This document shows positions 42,541 to 50,690 of a stretch of DNA of 64,000 bases, one piece after another. The position numbers were made by a program, and so were the translations under genes. Positions within the stretch are counted from its first letter, which is position 1. Each line of letters starts with the position of its first letter. Origin of the DNA: an uncultured Bacteroidales bacterium (GTDB lineage: Bacteria > Bacteroidota > Bacteroidia > Bacteroidales > UBA932); contig CASFGK010000004.1 in the NCBI GenBank assembly GCA_949294195.1, positions 1 through 64,000 on the forward strand, written 5' to 3'. The notes under the pieces were generated by a model. That model was not told the origin of the DNA. It ran no database searches and saw only the letters and a list, made by a program, of their open reading frames with translations.

Positions 42541-44904
42541 ATGAAAAGTTACCTTAGATATCTGTGGAGAAACAGACTGTACAGCACGATCAATCTGGTC
42601 GGACTGACTGTAGCGCTGGCGTTGAGCATCATCATCTTCAGCTATGCGGCAACGCAAATGAAGATTGCCAGGTCCGTTCCTGACGGTGAAAACATATATG
42701 CCGTATGCAAGGACAACCAGACACTCATGTGCTACGGAATGGCTGACATGATCAGAAACTCGATTCCGGAAGCGGAGGCGGTCACCAGATTCACGGCATC
42801 ATGGGACGGGGAAATCTCGATGTTCGGTGACCGGAAATACAACACGTTTCTGATGAACGCAGACAAGGAATTCTTCGGCATGTTTGACGTGAAATTCATT
42901 GCCGGCGGTCCGGAAGCGTTCAACAGCCGGACAAATGTGATAATATCCGAATCGTTTGCCGGAAAGATAGCAGAAGAAGGCAAGGATGTCATAGGCAAGG
43001 CCCTGATAGTAAATGACGAACCGTACACGATAGCCGGCATCGCCAAAGACTTCGGGGACGGACTTCTGAAATATACGGACGTCATCACAAATATCGAATC
43101 GGAAAGATTCAACAGCCAGTACAGAGAATATCAATGGAGTGTATTCGGCCCGATTCTGACTTTCTTCCGGACAGCTCCGGGCAGCGACATCAGTGCAATA
43201 GAAAGCAAAATCAGATCGGAATACAGCCACAAGTCAGGAAACGTCAGCGACTTCGGCATTCATTTCAGCATTGTCTGCCTGGATGACCTTTATTTCCATC
43301 CGGGTAACTTTTACCTCAATGCCGGAAACGCCAAGGCCATCAGGAATCTTGCTCTGGCCGGAATCGCCCTTCTGATTTCAGCATTGTTCAACTACATCAA
43401 CCTCAACACCGCCCTTGCCGGAAAACGTGCCAGAGAAATGGCTACCCGCAGGCTTCTGGGCTCTGAAAGGAAAGATATCATACTGAAGTATATCGGAGAA
43501 TCTTCCGCATTTACCGTACTTTGCTTTGCCCTGGCTGTGGTCCTGGCTGCCGCTCTTGTTCCTGCCATAGACTGGCTGATAACAGACCCGTCGGCGGAAT
43601 CATCCACTATGGGCATGAGTGTGAAAGACATATTCACTCCCGCAGCATTCCTGTCGTATATAGGCCTTGTCGCCGTTGTCTCGGTCATTGCCGGCATCAT
43701 CCCTGCCCTGATAGCATCACGGTACTCCCCTGTCGATGTGGTCAAAGGCACTCTCAGGTTCAAGAGCAAGATGGTGTTTTCAAAGGTATTCATCGTAGTG
43801 CAGAACATGCTTTCCGTTGTGCTGATAGCCCTGGCTATAACTATGGAAGCCCAGATGAGACACATGACAGGAAGACCTGCAGGATGCGATTTCAGTGACG
43901 TCTACTACCTCTGCACCGATTTCATGGAACAGGACGGATTCAGGTTCGCAGAGAAACTGCGGTCGCTGCCCTGTGTGGAATCCGTCGGAATATGCGATTA
44001 TCTTCCGGGAGCAATGGGAACTACATTCACAGCATCCGACAAAGACGGTAATGATGTCCCGTACCATCCGATGAGATGCGACACCACGGCATTCAACATG
44101 CTCGGATTCGACATTCTTGAACAATACGGCCAGAACATCCCCGGAGCAGTCTGGTTGAGCGAAAGCACGGCACGGACGGCAGGCGTATCCGCAGAAAATA
44201 CGGACATAAGCAGCATTAAGAAACGCTACAGCCTCCGGGGAACGGACAATTCCGCCAGTGGAGTAGTCGGGGATTTCATCATACAGGATGCCGGGGCTTC
44301 TGAAAAGATGGAAAACGGAATCATCTTCATTGTCAGACCGGAAGACCTGTGGTACTTCGACTATGTGATAAAGACCACCGGAGACCACGATGAGGCCGAA
44401 GCCATGATTACCGGAGCACACAATGAATGCTGCGAAGAAGCTTTCGGAGTCGCAATGCGTTCATGGCAGTGCGGCTACATGGAGGATATTCTGGAAAACT
44501 CCCTTGATGCGGCGAAGCGGAACATGAGGCTGATAGAAATCTTCATGGTCATGGCCATCATCCTGTCCCTGTCAGGACTTGTGGCGATAAGCATCTTCTA
44601 TGCAGACAGCAACCGCAAAAGCATCGCCCTGCATAAGGTCTTCGGAGGCACTGTCGGCAGCGAGACAGGCAGAAACATCAGGATATACATGATAATGACC
44701 GTCATCGCGGACATAGTCGCAGTACCGGCAGCCGTCATCCTGTGCAGACGGTATCTGGAGGAATTCGCCTACAGGATAGACCTCGGAGCATGGATTTTCA
44801 TAGTGACAACGGCCCTGTCGCTGCTAATGACGGCAGCTTCCGTGCTGTGGCAGGTCAGCCGCGCCGCCAGGACCGACCCTGCGGACGCTCTGAAAACAGA
44901 ATAG
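42541..44904 (+). CDS. MacB/FtsX-type ABC permease, class B (B1)
   Basis: A 787-aa permease with the same double-unit plan. It starts MKSYLRYLWRNRLYSTINL, the class B signature shared with the genes at 48286 and 53393. The first cytoplasmic loop carries the canonical REMATRRLLGSERKDI (about residues 299-314), whereas the second loop is degenerate (NRKSIALHKVFGG). Class A proteins show the opposite arrangement. This complementary pattern suggests class A and class B subunits pair. Gaps to its neighbours are 22 and 15 bp, so it is in the same transcript. Substrate unknown. Confidence 0.88.
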   Translation: MKSYLRYLWRNRLYSTINLVGLTVALALSIIIFSYAATQMKIARSVPDGENIYAVCKDNQTLMCYGMADMIRNSIPEAEAVTRFTASWDGEISMFGDRKYNTFLMNADKEFFGMFDVKFIAGGPEAFNSRTNVIISESFAGKIAEEGKDVIGKALIVNDEPYTIAGIAKDFGDGLLKYTDVITNIESERFNSQYREYQWSVFGPILTFFRTAPGSDISAIESKIRSEYSHKSGNVSDFGIHFSIVCLDDLYFHPGNFYLNAGNAKAIRNLALAGIALLISALFNYINLNTALAGKRAREMATRRLLGSERKDIILKYIGESSAFTVLCFALAVVLAAALVPAIDWLITDPSAESSTMGMSVKDIFTPAAFLSYIGLVAVVSVIAGIIPALIASRYSPVDVVKGTLRFKSKMVFSKVFIVVQNMLSVVLIALAITMEAQMRHMTGRPAGCDFSDVYYLCTDFMEQDGFRFAEKLRSLPCVESVGICDYLPGAMGTTFTASDKDGNDVPYHPMRCDTTAFNMLGFDILEQYGQNIPGAVWLSESTARTAGVSAENTDISSIKKRYSLRGTDNSASGVVGDFIIQDAGASEKMENGIIFIVRPEDLWYFDYVIKTTGDHDEAEAMITGAHNECCEEAFGVAMRSWQCGYMEDILENSLDAAKRNMRLIEIFMVMAIILSLSGLVAISIFYADSNRKSIALHKVFGGTVGSETGRNIRIYMIMTVIADIVAVPAAVILCRRYLEEFAYRIDLGAWIFIVTTALSLLMTAASVLWQVSRAARTDPADALKTE

Positions 44905-44919
44905 TAAAACCGGAATATA

Positions 44920-47256
44920 ATGTACGGACTGACATACGCACTCAAACACATTGTACGAAGGAAGTGGGACAGCCTGATGAAAGTCATCTCACTGGCCTCC
45001 GGCATCATTGTCGGCATAGTGCTCATAGCAAGGATAGCATTCGACCTGAGCTATGACCGCTGGATACCGGATGCCGGCAGCCTCTACCGTATCCAGAGTC
45101 TGTTCACGACACAGACCGGTACAGACCAGGCTGAAACTTCAGACTACGGCAATACGGTCCAGCCCGTAGCCCCCACGGCCGCCATCGAGATTCCTGGAGT
45201 AGAAACAGGGACAAGTATCTGGAAAGCAGGCGGGCGCGTAGTGTTCCACAGTTCGGGACGATATGAAACGGAAGCCATATATGCGGATACCTCGTTGTTC
45301 AGCACGATCGGGCTTGAAATACTGGAAGGAGATGAAAGCAGCTTCGGGATACAAGACAATGCATTCCTTTCGGAAAGTCTGGCAAAAGCCATTTTCGGTG
45401 ATACAGGTCCTTACTGCGGCCGGACGGTATTTACAGACAAAACCATGCAGAAAGCGAAAACCGTTGCCGGAGTATTCAGGGACATACCGGAAAACAGTCA
45501 TCTGGATTTCAATCTGGTGCTGTCTCCGGAGGGTGAAATCCCCTGGGATTATTGCTGGGACAGCAGGGACGGTTTCACAGGATATATCAGGCTGAGTCCG
45601 GAAGCCGATCCCGATGCGGTAAACAAGGCTCTGCCGGAAATGATGCACAGGCACATGAACATGAAACTCCATTCCGACATGGGGTATTCTTTCAGCAGCT
45701 ACATAAAACCGGTGATCGGGCTGCACACTTCCGAAAGTGAAACGCACCAGTCCGTCATCATTATGGGAATATTCGTTATACTGCTGCTGGCGGCCGTATC
45801 ACTGAACTACGTCCTGATGTCCGTCTCCTCGCTTGACTCAAGGACCCGGAATACAGCCGTGTCAAAATGCATGGGAGCCTCCTCCGGCAGCATATTCCGC
45901 TCGATTCTGTGGGAGACTGCCATACTCATGGCGGCAGCCGTCATTCTGGGCATATTGGTCCTTTATACATGGAAAGACATGATAGAATACCTGACCGGGA
46001 TGCCGTTCAGGGCAATGTTCTCGACATGGCAGATAACCGGATATGCAGCCGCCTGTCTGGCTGTTATAGCCATAGCCGGGCTCGTCCCTGCCAGAATATT
46101 CTCATCGGTCCCTGCCATGAATGTATTCCGCAAGAATGCTTGCGAGCACGCGGCATGGAAGCGTCTGCTGATGTTTTCCCAGATATTATGCTCGGCATTC
46201 ATAGCCGGCTTCATGTTTATGGCGGTGTCGCAATACAGGTTCATATCGGGCAAGAATATGGGCTACGATCCGGACAGGCTTGCATACTGTCGTCTGGACA
46301 GCATAAGCCATTCAGACAGACAGATGCTCAAGGACGAACTGCTGCGTAACCCTTGGATAGAGAAAGTCACGTTTTCCGAAAATATTCCGGTCAGGAAATT
46401 CAACGGCATGCAGCTGATCAATCCCGATACGGGTGAATCCGTCTCAACATGCAGATATACTTTTGCGGACACGGATTTCATAAGTACCTCGGGCATAAGG
46501 ATTATAGAAGGTTCTGACATACCGGAAGAGATATCCGACCCCGCTCCGGCTCTTGTAAACAGATCATTCGTCAGGATGCTCGGATGGGAAGACAGTCCCA
46601 TAGGGAAAAGTCTTCCGGATAACGGGATGACCATCTGCGGAGTATTCGATGATTTTATAGTGCAGTCCGTCCTTACGGACCAGGATCCGGTCTGCCTGCT
46701 GCCACTGCCAGAAGCGTTTACAAACGTCTTCATAACATTGAGACTCAAGGATATGTCTCCGGAAATCCTGAGTGATACCGAAAACCTGTTGAGGAAACTT
46801 TCCCCCGGAAATGACATTGTACTCTCGACTTACAGGGCGGATATCCATGCTTCATACCGGGATACGGAAAGGTTCCGGAATTCGGTCTCGCTTGCGGCTG
46901 CATTCATGCTTGTCATTACATTGACCGGACTGCTCGGATACATATCGGACGAGATGAGAAGGAAGCGGAAAGAGACGGCTGTCCGCAAAGTCAACGGAGC
47001 GACTGTCTCCGATATAGAGCGGACAGTACTGAAAGACATAGGCACGGTAAGTGTCCCCGCGGTCCTGGGAGGACTGGTGCTGGCTTACATAGCCACCGGA
47101 GTATGGCTGCAGAACTTTCCGGAACGCACCGGTACAGGGATTCCGGGCTTTGCCGCCACAGGCGCAGTCCTTCTGTTCATCATACTTTCATTCGCAGCTG
47201 CCAGGGCCCTTGCCGCAGCCAGGGAAAACCCGACAAGGTATCTGCGCGGAGAATGA
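44920..47256 (+). CDS. MacB/FtsX-type ABC permease, class A (A2)
   Basis: A 778-aa permease resembling A1. It shares the pattern LMKVISLASGIIVGIVLIA...FDLSYD near residues 20-45, VFRDIPENS near 190, a weakened first loop (RNTAVSKCMGAS) and the second loop RRKRKETAVRKVNGA near 685-700. Eight membrane helices are visible. It lies 15 bp after B1 and 43 bp before the ATPase gene. With no class B gene immediately downstream, its partner is proposed to be B2 at 48286, beyond the ATPase. Confidence 0.88.
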   Translation: MYGLTYALKHIVRRKWDSLMKVISLASGIIVGIVLIARIAFDLSYDRWIPDAGSLYRIQSLFTTQTGTDQAETSDYGNTVQPVAPTAAIEIPGVETGTSIWKAGGRVVFHSSGRYETEAIYADTSLFSTIGLEILEGDESSFGIQDNAFLSESLAKAIFGDTGPYCGRTVFTDKTMQKAKTVAGVFRDIPENSHLDFNLVLSPEGEIPWDYCWDSRDGFTGYIRLSPEADPDAVNKALPEMMHRHMNMKLHSDMGYSFSSYIKPVIGLHTSESETHQSVIIMGIFVILLLAAVSLNYVLMSVSSLDSRTRNTAVSKCMGASSGSIFRSILWETAILMAAAVILGILVLYTWKDMIEYLTGMPFRAMFSTWQITGYAAACLAVIAIAGLVPARIFSSVPAMNVFRKNACEHAAWKRLLMFSQILCSAFIAGFMFMAVSQYRFISGKNMGYDPDRLAYCRLDSISHSDRQMLKDELLRNPWIEKVTFSENIPVRKFNGMQLINPDTGESVSTCRYTFADTDFISTSGIRIIEGSDIPEEISDPAPALVNRSFVRMLGWEDSPIGKSLPDNGMTICGVFDDFIVQSVLTDQDPVCLLPLPEAFTNVFITLRLKDMSPEILSDTENLLRKLSPGNDIVLSTYRADIHASYRDTERFRNSVSLAAAFMLVITLTGLLGYISDEMRRKRKETAVRKVNGATVSDIERTVLKDIGTVSVPAVLGGLVLAYIATGVWLQNFPERTGTGIPGFAATGAVLLFIILSFAAARALAAARENPTRYLRGE

Positions 47257-47299
47257 AAAACATCGGCATAATAATTATAAACCTTTAATATTTAAAGTC

Positions 47300-47980
47300 A
47301 TGATTAAAGTTACTGACCTTTGCAAAGTATTCCGTACGGAAGAAATCGAGACGACCGCTCTCAACAATGTTTCATTCGAAATCAAGGACGGCGAGTTCGT
47401 CGCCATCATGGGACCTTCCGGATGCGGGAAATCAACGCTGCTGAACATCCTCGGACTGCTGGACAATCCGACAAGCGGCAGCTACGAGCTTCTCGGCCAC
47501 GAGGTGGCTAAACTCAAGGAGAAGGACCGCACCAAGTTCCGCAAGGGAAACATCGGTTTCGTGTTCCAGAGCTTCAACCTTATTGACGAGCTGAATGTCT
47601 ATGAGAATGTAGAGCTTCCTCTCCGCTACCTGAACATCAGCGCTTCAGAGAGGAAACAGAAAGTGACCGAAATACTCAAGCGAATGAATATCAGCCACAG
47701 GGCACAGCATTTCCCTCAGCAGCTTTCCGGTGGCCAGCAGCAGAGGGTGGCCATAGCGCGTGCAGTGGTCGCAGGGCCGAAGCTGATCCTGGCCGACGAG
47801 CCGACCGGTAACCTGGACTCCAAGAACGGCAAGGAGGTGATGGACCTTCTTTCCGAGCTCAACAGGGAAGGCACGACCATCGTGATGGTGACCCACTCGC
47901 AGAGGGACGCTTCCGTAGCACAGAGGACTATCGACCTGTTCGACGGACGGATAGTCAGCGATGTCGCCAACGAATTGTAG
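47300..47980 (+). CDS. ABC transporter ATP-binding protein (LolD/MacB-type)
   Basis: A 226-aa stand-alone nucleotide-binding domain. Walker A is GPSGCGKST at about residues 38-46, the Q-loop is VFQSFNLIDELNVYEN, the signature is LSGGQQQRVAIARA near 140-153, Walker B is LILADEPTGNLDS, and the H-loop is MVTHSQ. It belongs to the LolD/MacB/FtsE group that drives FtsX-like permeases. The frame is open upstream into A2, but the ATG at 47300 begins the conserved MIKVTDLCKVF. It is the only ATPase for six permeases in this cluster, so they must share it or borrow others. Confidence 0.93.
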   Translation: MIKVTDLCKVFRTEEIETTALNNVSFEIKDGEFVAIMGPSGCGKSTLLNILGLLDNPTSGSYELLGHEVAKLKEKDRTKFRKGNIGFVFQSFNLIDELNVYENVELPLRYLNISASERKQKVTEILKRMNISHRAQHFPQQLSGGQQQRVAIARAVVAGPKLILADEPTGNLDSKNGKEVMDLLSELNREGTTIVMVTHSQRDASVAQRTIDLFDGRIVSDVANEL

Positions 47981-47995
47981 CAGGTAGCAGGCATA

Positions 47996-48040
47996 AGGTT
48001 TACGGCCTCCGAAAATTAAGAAAAAGTCGGCCGTAAACCT
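47996..48040 (+). terminator. hairpin after the ATPase gene
   Basis: A perfect 12-bp stem (47996-48007 with 48029-48040) has a 21-nt A-rich loop. It lies 15 bp after the ATPase stop but has no T run. Part of its right arm (from about 48020 to 48050) resembles the sequence at 53148-53175, so it may be a repeat element rather than a simple terminator. Confidence 0.45.
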
Positions 48041-48069
48041 CATGTCTGCATGACGCGGATGAAGAAACC

Positions 48070-48091
48070 GGGAAAACGGTTCCTGAAAACC
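48070..48091 (+). repeat. partial copy of the GGGAAAACGGTTCC repeat
   Basis: The sequence GGGAAAACGGTTCCTGAAAA at 48070-48089 matches the two longer copies at 53096-53141 and 53184-53230 with one mismatch. All three copies lie in gaps of the permease array. Confidence 0.6.
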
Positions 48092-48121
48092 ACAGCTCGC
48101 AAAACATAAAATATTGAACAC

Positions 48122-48212
48122 TAATTAATCCGAAATCAATGTACGCTGGGGTCCGAAAAAGTGATGTCAGGGAAAGACAAATTCGCCGGACTGACTTTAA
48201 TTAATCTGAAAT
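48122..48212 (+). repeat. pair of 15-bp direct repeats
   Basis: TAATTAATCCGAAAT at 48122-48136 recurs with one change at 48198-48212. The second copy runs into the ATG of the permease remnant at 48211. This may mark the edges of a past rearrangement. Confidence 0.4.
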
Positions 48213-48246
48213 GAAACGGCTTTTCAGAAAAAGCCGGCAGAGATAA
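48211..48246 (+). pseudogene. remnant of a permease 5' end
   Basis: The first 22 bases are identical to the first 22 bases of the intact permease gene at 50691, encoding MKRLFRK. After five more codons a TAA stops the frame (48244-48246). The rest of the gene is missing and the class B gene B2 starts 39 bp later. In the intact copy the same gene is followed by class B gene B3. This is best read as the scar of a deleted class A-like permease. An alternative is a short leader peptide. Confidence 0.6.
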
Positions 48247-48285
48247 AATGGACCAGACAAATATTACAAAGAGAGGAAGATTGAA

Positions 48286-50655
48286 ATGAAATCGTTTTTG
48301 AATTTTATCAGGAAGAACAAGCTGTATGCCTTTATAAATTTTTTCAGTCTGACGGCATCACTGTCATTCGTGCTGCTGCTGGCAGTGTATGTGAGCAGAC
48401 AACTGACTACAGACTCCTTCCAGAAGAATGCCGACCGCATCTACCTCTATGCCAATGAGAATTTTATCGGCAGCGCGTACTATCTCCAGAAGCATCTGCT
48501 AGACCATTTCCCCGAGGTGGAGATGGCTACCTCATATCTTTCCGCTTCCGGCATATCAGGACTAGGGGAACTCACACTCAGCGGCAGTTCTGCGGCAGTA
48601 CCGGCTCAGACATCCTATGCCGACAGTTCTTTCTTTGACATGTTTTCCTTTCCTCTGGTCAGCGGCTCCGTTGAGGCGTGGAAGGCCTCGGACCGCAGCG
48701 CCGTCATCAGCCGGAGTTTTGCCGATGCGCATTTCCCTGACAGAGACCCTGTAGGCCAGACATTGACATACACGGGACTGGATGAAAGATATACATTCAC
48801 AGTGGCGGCAGTGATGGAGGATATCGACCACTCGGTCATCAGGTATTGCGATGTCATGTGCCGGGCCGATATCATGACTGAGCTGAACAGCGCCAACGAT
48901 GAAAATATGAGCAATACCGGTATGTTCGACACCTTCATCATGACATGGCCGAACTCCGATATACAGGCCAAGATCCCTGAAATCAGGGACTACTTGGGTG
49001 AGGTATGGTGGTCCTATTCGGAAAATATGGTGAACAAGGTCTTCTTCATCCCCCTGCGGGACGTATTTTTCTTTGACGAGTCCCAGTCCCTCGTAGGCAA
49101 CATCAACCAGGGTGACAGTCAGTTGGTGAAGATCCTGCTTGCCGCCTGCATCATCCTGCTGCTGTTCGCGGTACTCAACTACATCAACCTGACTGTAGCC
49201 CAGTCGGGACACCGTGCCAAGGAGATTGCCACCCGCCGGCTGCTCGGCGAAAGCAAGACAGGGGTAATATTCAGGATGATAGCCGAGGCCACCGCATTTG
49301 CCGCCGTGTCTACGGTGCTGGCGGTGCTGATTGCTGAAGCTCTGGCGCCTTACGCCTCACGGCTGCTCGGTTATGAATTTTCCGTTCTGGCTGAGATTAC
49401 CCTGCCCATTGCCATTCTGATTGTCATAGGGACAGCTCTCACAGGCTTCCTCTCGGGCATTATCCCCGCACTGACTATTTCCAGAGCGAAACCTATCGAC
49501 ATTGTACGCGGCTCTTTCAAGTTGCAGATCCGGTCGTGGTTCGGCAAGGTGCTGATAGTCATTCAGCAAATGGTGGCCGTGGCCATGATCGCAGTATCCC
49601 TGATGATGTACTTCCAGATAAGGGCGATGATTCGTGCTCCGCTTGGATACAATACCGAAGACATCCTTGACATATCCAGCGAGGCATTCACCTCCGGAGC
49701 ACAGATAAGAGAGTTCCGGAACTCCGTGGAAGCCCTTCCGTTCGTAGAGGCAGCAGGCTTCGGAGAGGGTACTCCGCTGTTCGGCACCAACAACTACACG
49801 AAATATTATCAGGGAGGTATGCTCGGCTTTCAGTTGATACGCGGAGATGCGGAATATTTCGACATCCTGGGTCTGAAGGTGAAGTCGGACAATCATCTGG
49901 CGGACAAGTCGGCCTGGTACTGGAACGAATACGCATTCAAGGAGGCCGGCCTGCCCGAGACCGCTGTTGAAGCCCGCTTTGGCAGCGAAAAGACGGGTTA
50001 CTGGACAGAAACAATAGCAGGTGTCTACTACGACTTCAAGATCAGACCCCTGCTCTACGACCAGTCGGCGGCCCAGATCTACAGGTACGATGTGTATCCG
50101 GCCAACCGGACACCCTGGAATATCATTATCAAGATTACCGGTGACCACAGACAGGCCTATGACGGCATAGAAGAGGTCTACAGCCGCATCCGTCCGGACG
50201 GTGTTTTCAATGCCTCCTACATCGAGGATCAGATAAAGGCGACCTTCACCCAGTACATCCAACTGCAGGTGATTATCATCATCTTCACTGTCATAGCCAT
50301 CTTCGTGTCTTCGCTAGGGCTGTTCGCCATGAGTACCTACTACATCAGGGCCAGAAGCCGCAATATCGCCGTACAGAAAGTTTTCGGAGCAGACAAGAGC
50401 CTGATTATGAAACAGATAATGTCATCCTATATCATACTGTCGGTCATCGCATTTGCCATTTCAGTCCCTGTCAGCTGGCTTCTTACATCCGAATGGATCA
50501 AACAGTTCTCATACCAGACGGCCACATGGGTACCATGGCTGCTCATACTTGCCTCAGGCCTGCTGGCATGTCTGGTAGCATTCCTTGCAGTGCTGTACCA
50601 GAGTCTCAAGGCTGTCGGGACCAACCCTGTCACGACCCTCAGGAGGGATGACTGA
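48286..50655 (+). CDS. MacB/FtsX-type ABC permease, class B (B2)
   Basis: A 789-aa permease beginning MKSFLNFIRKNKLYAFINF. The first cytoplasmic loop is canonical for class B (AKEIATRRLLGE near residues 310-321) and the second is degenerate (RNIAVQKVFGADKSLI). Two PCD domains and about eight helices are visible. It starts after a 305-bp gap that holds a hairpin, repeats and a permease remnant, so it may be transcribed separately from the genes before it, though no TAnnTTTG promoter was recognised. A weak GAGGAAG ribosome site precedes the ATG. Confidence 0.88.
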   Translation: MKSFLNFIRKNKLYAFINFFSLTASLSFVLLLAVYVSRQLTTDSFQKNADRIYLYANENFIGSAYYLQKHLLDHFPEVEMATSYLSASGISGLGELTLSGSSAAVPAQTSYADSSFFDMFSFPLVSGSVEAWKASDRSAVISRSFADAHFPDRDPVGQTLTYTGLDERYTFTVAAVMEDIDHSVIRYCDVMCRADIMTELNSANDENMSNTGMFDTFIMTWPNSDIQAKIPEIRDYLGEVWWSYSENMVNKVFFIPLRDVFFFDESQSLVGNINQGDSQLVKILLAACIILLLFAVLNYINLTVAQSGHRAKEIATRRLLGESKTGVIFRMIAEATAFAAVSTVLAVLIAEALAPYASRLLGYEFSVLAEITLPIAILIVIGTALTGFLSGIIPALTISRAKPIDIVRGSFKLQIRSWFGKVLIVIQQMVAVAMIAVSLMMYFQIRAMIRAPLGYNTEDILDISSEAFTSGAQIREFRNSVEALPFVEAAGFGEGTPLFGTNNYTKYYQGGMLGFQLIRGDAEYFDILGLKVKSDNHLADKSAWYWNEYAFKEAGLPETAVEARFGSEKTGYWTETIAGVYYDFKIRPLLYDQSAAQIYRYDVYPANRTPWNIIIKITGDHRQAYDGIEEVYSRIRPDGVFNASYIEDQIKATFTQYIQLQVIIIIFTVIAIFVSSLGLFAMSTYYIRARSRNIAVQKVFGADKSLIMKQIMSSYIILSVIAFAISVPVSWLLTSEWIKQFSYQTATWVPWLLILASGLLACLVAFLAVLYQSLKAVGTNPVTTLRRDD

Positions 50656-50690
50656 CGAGTAAAAATCAAATTGTCATAATAACATATAAA

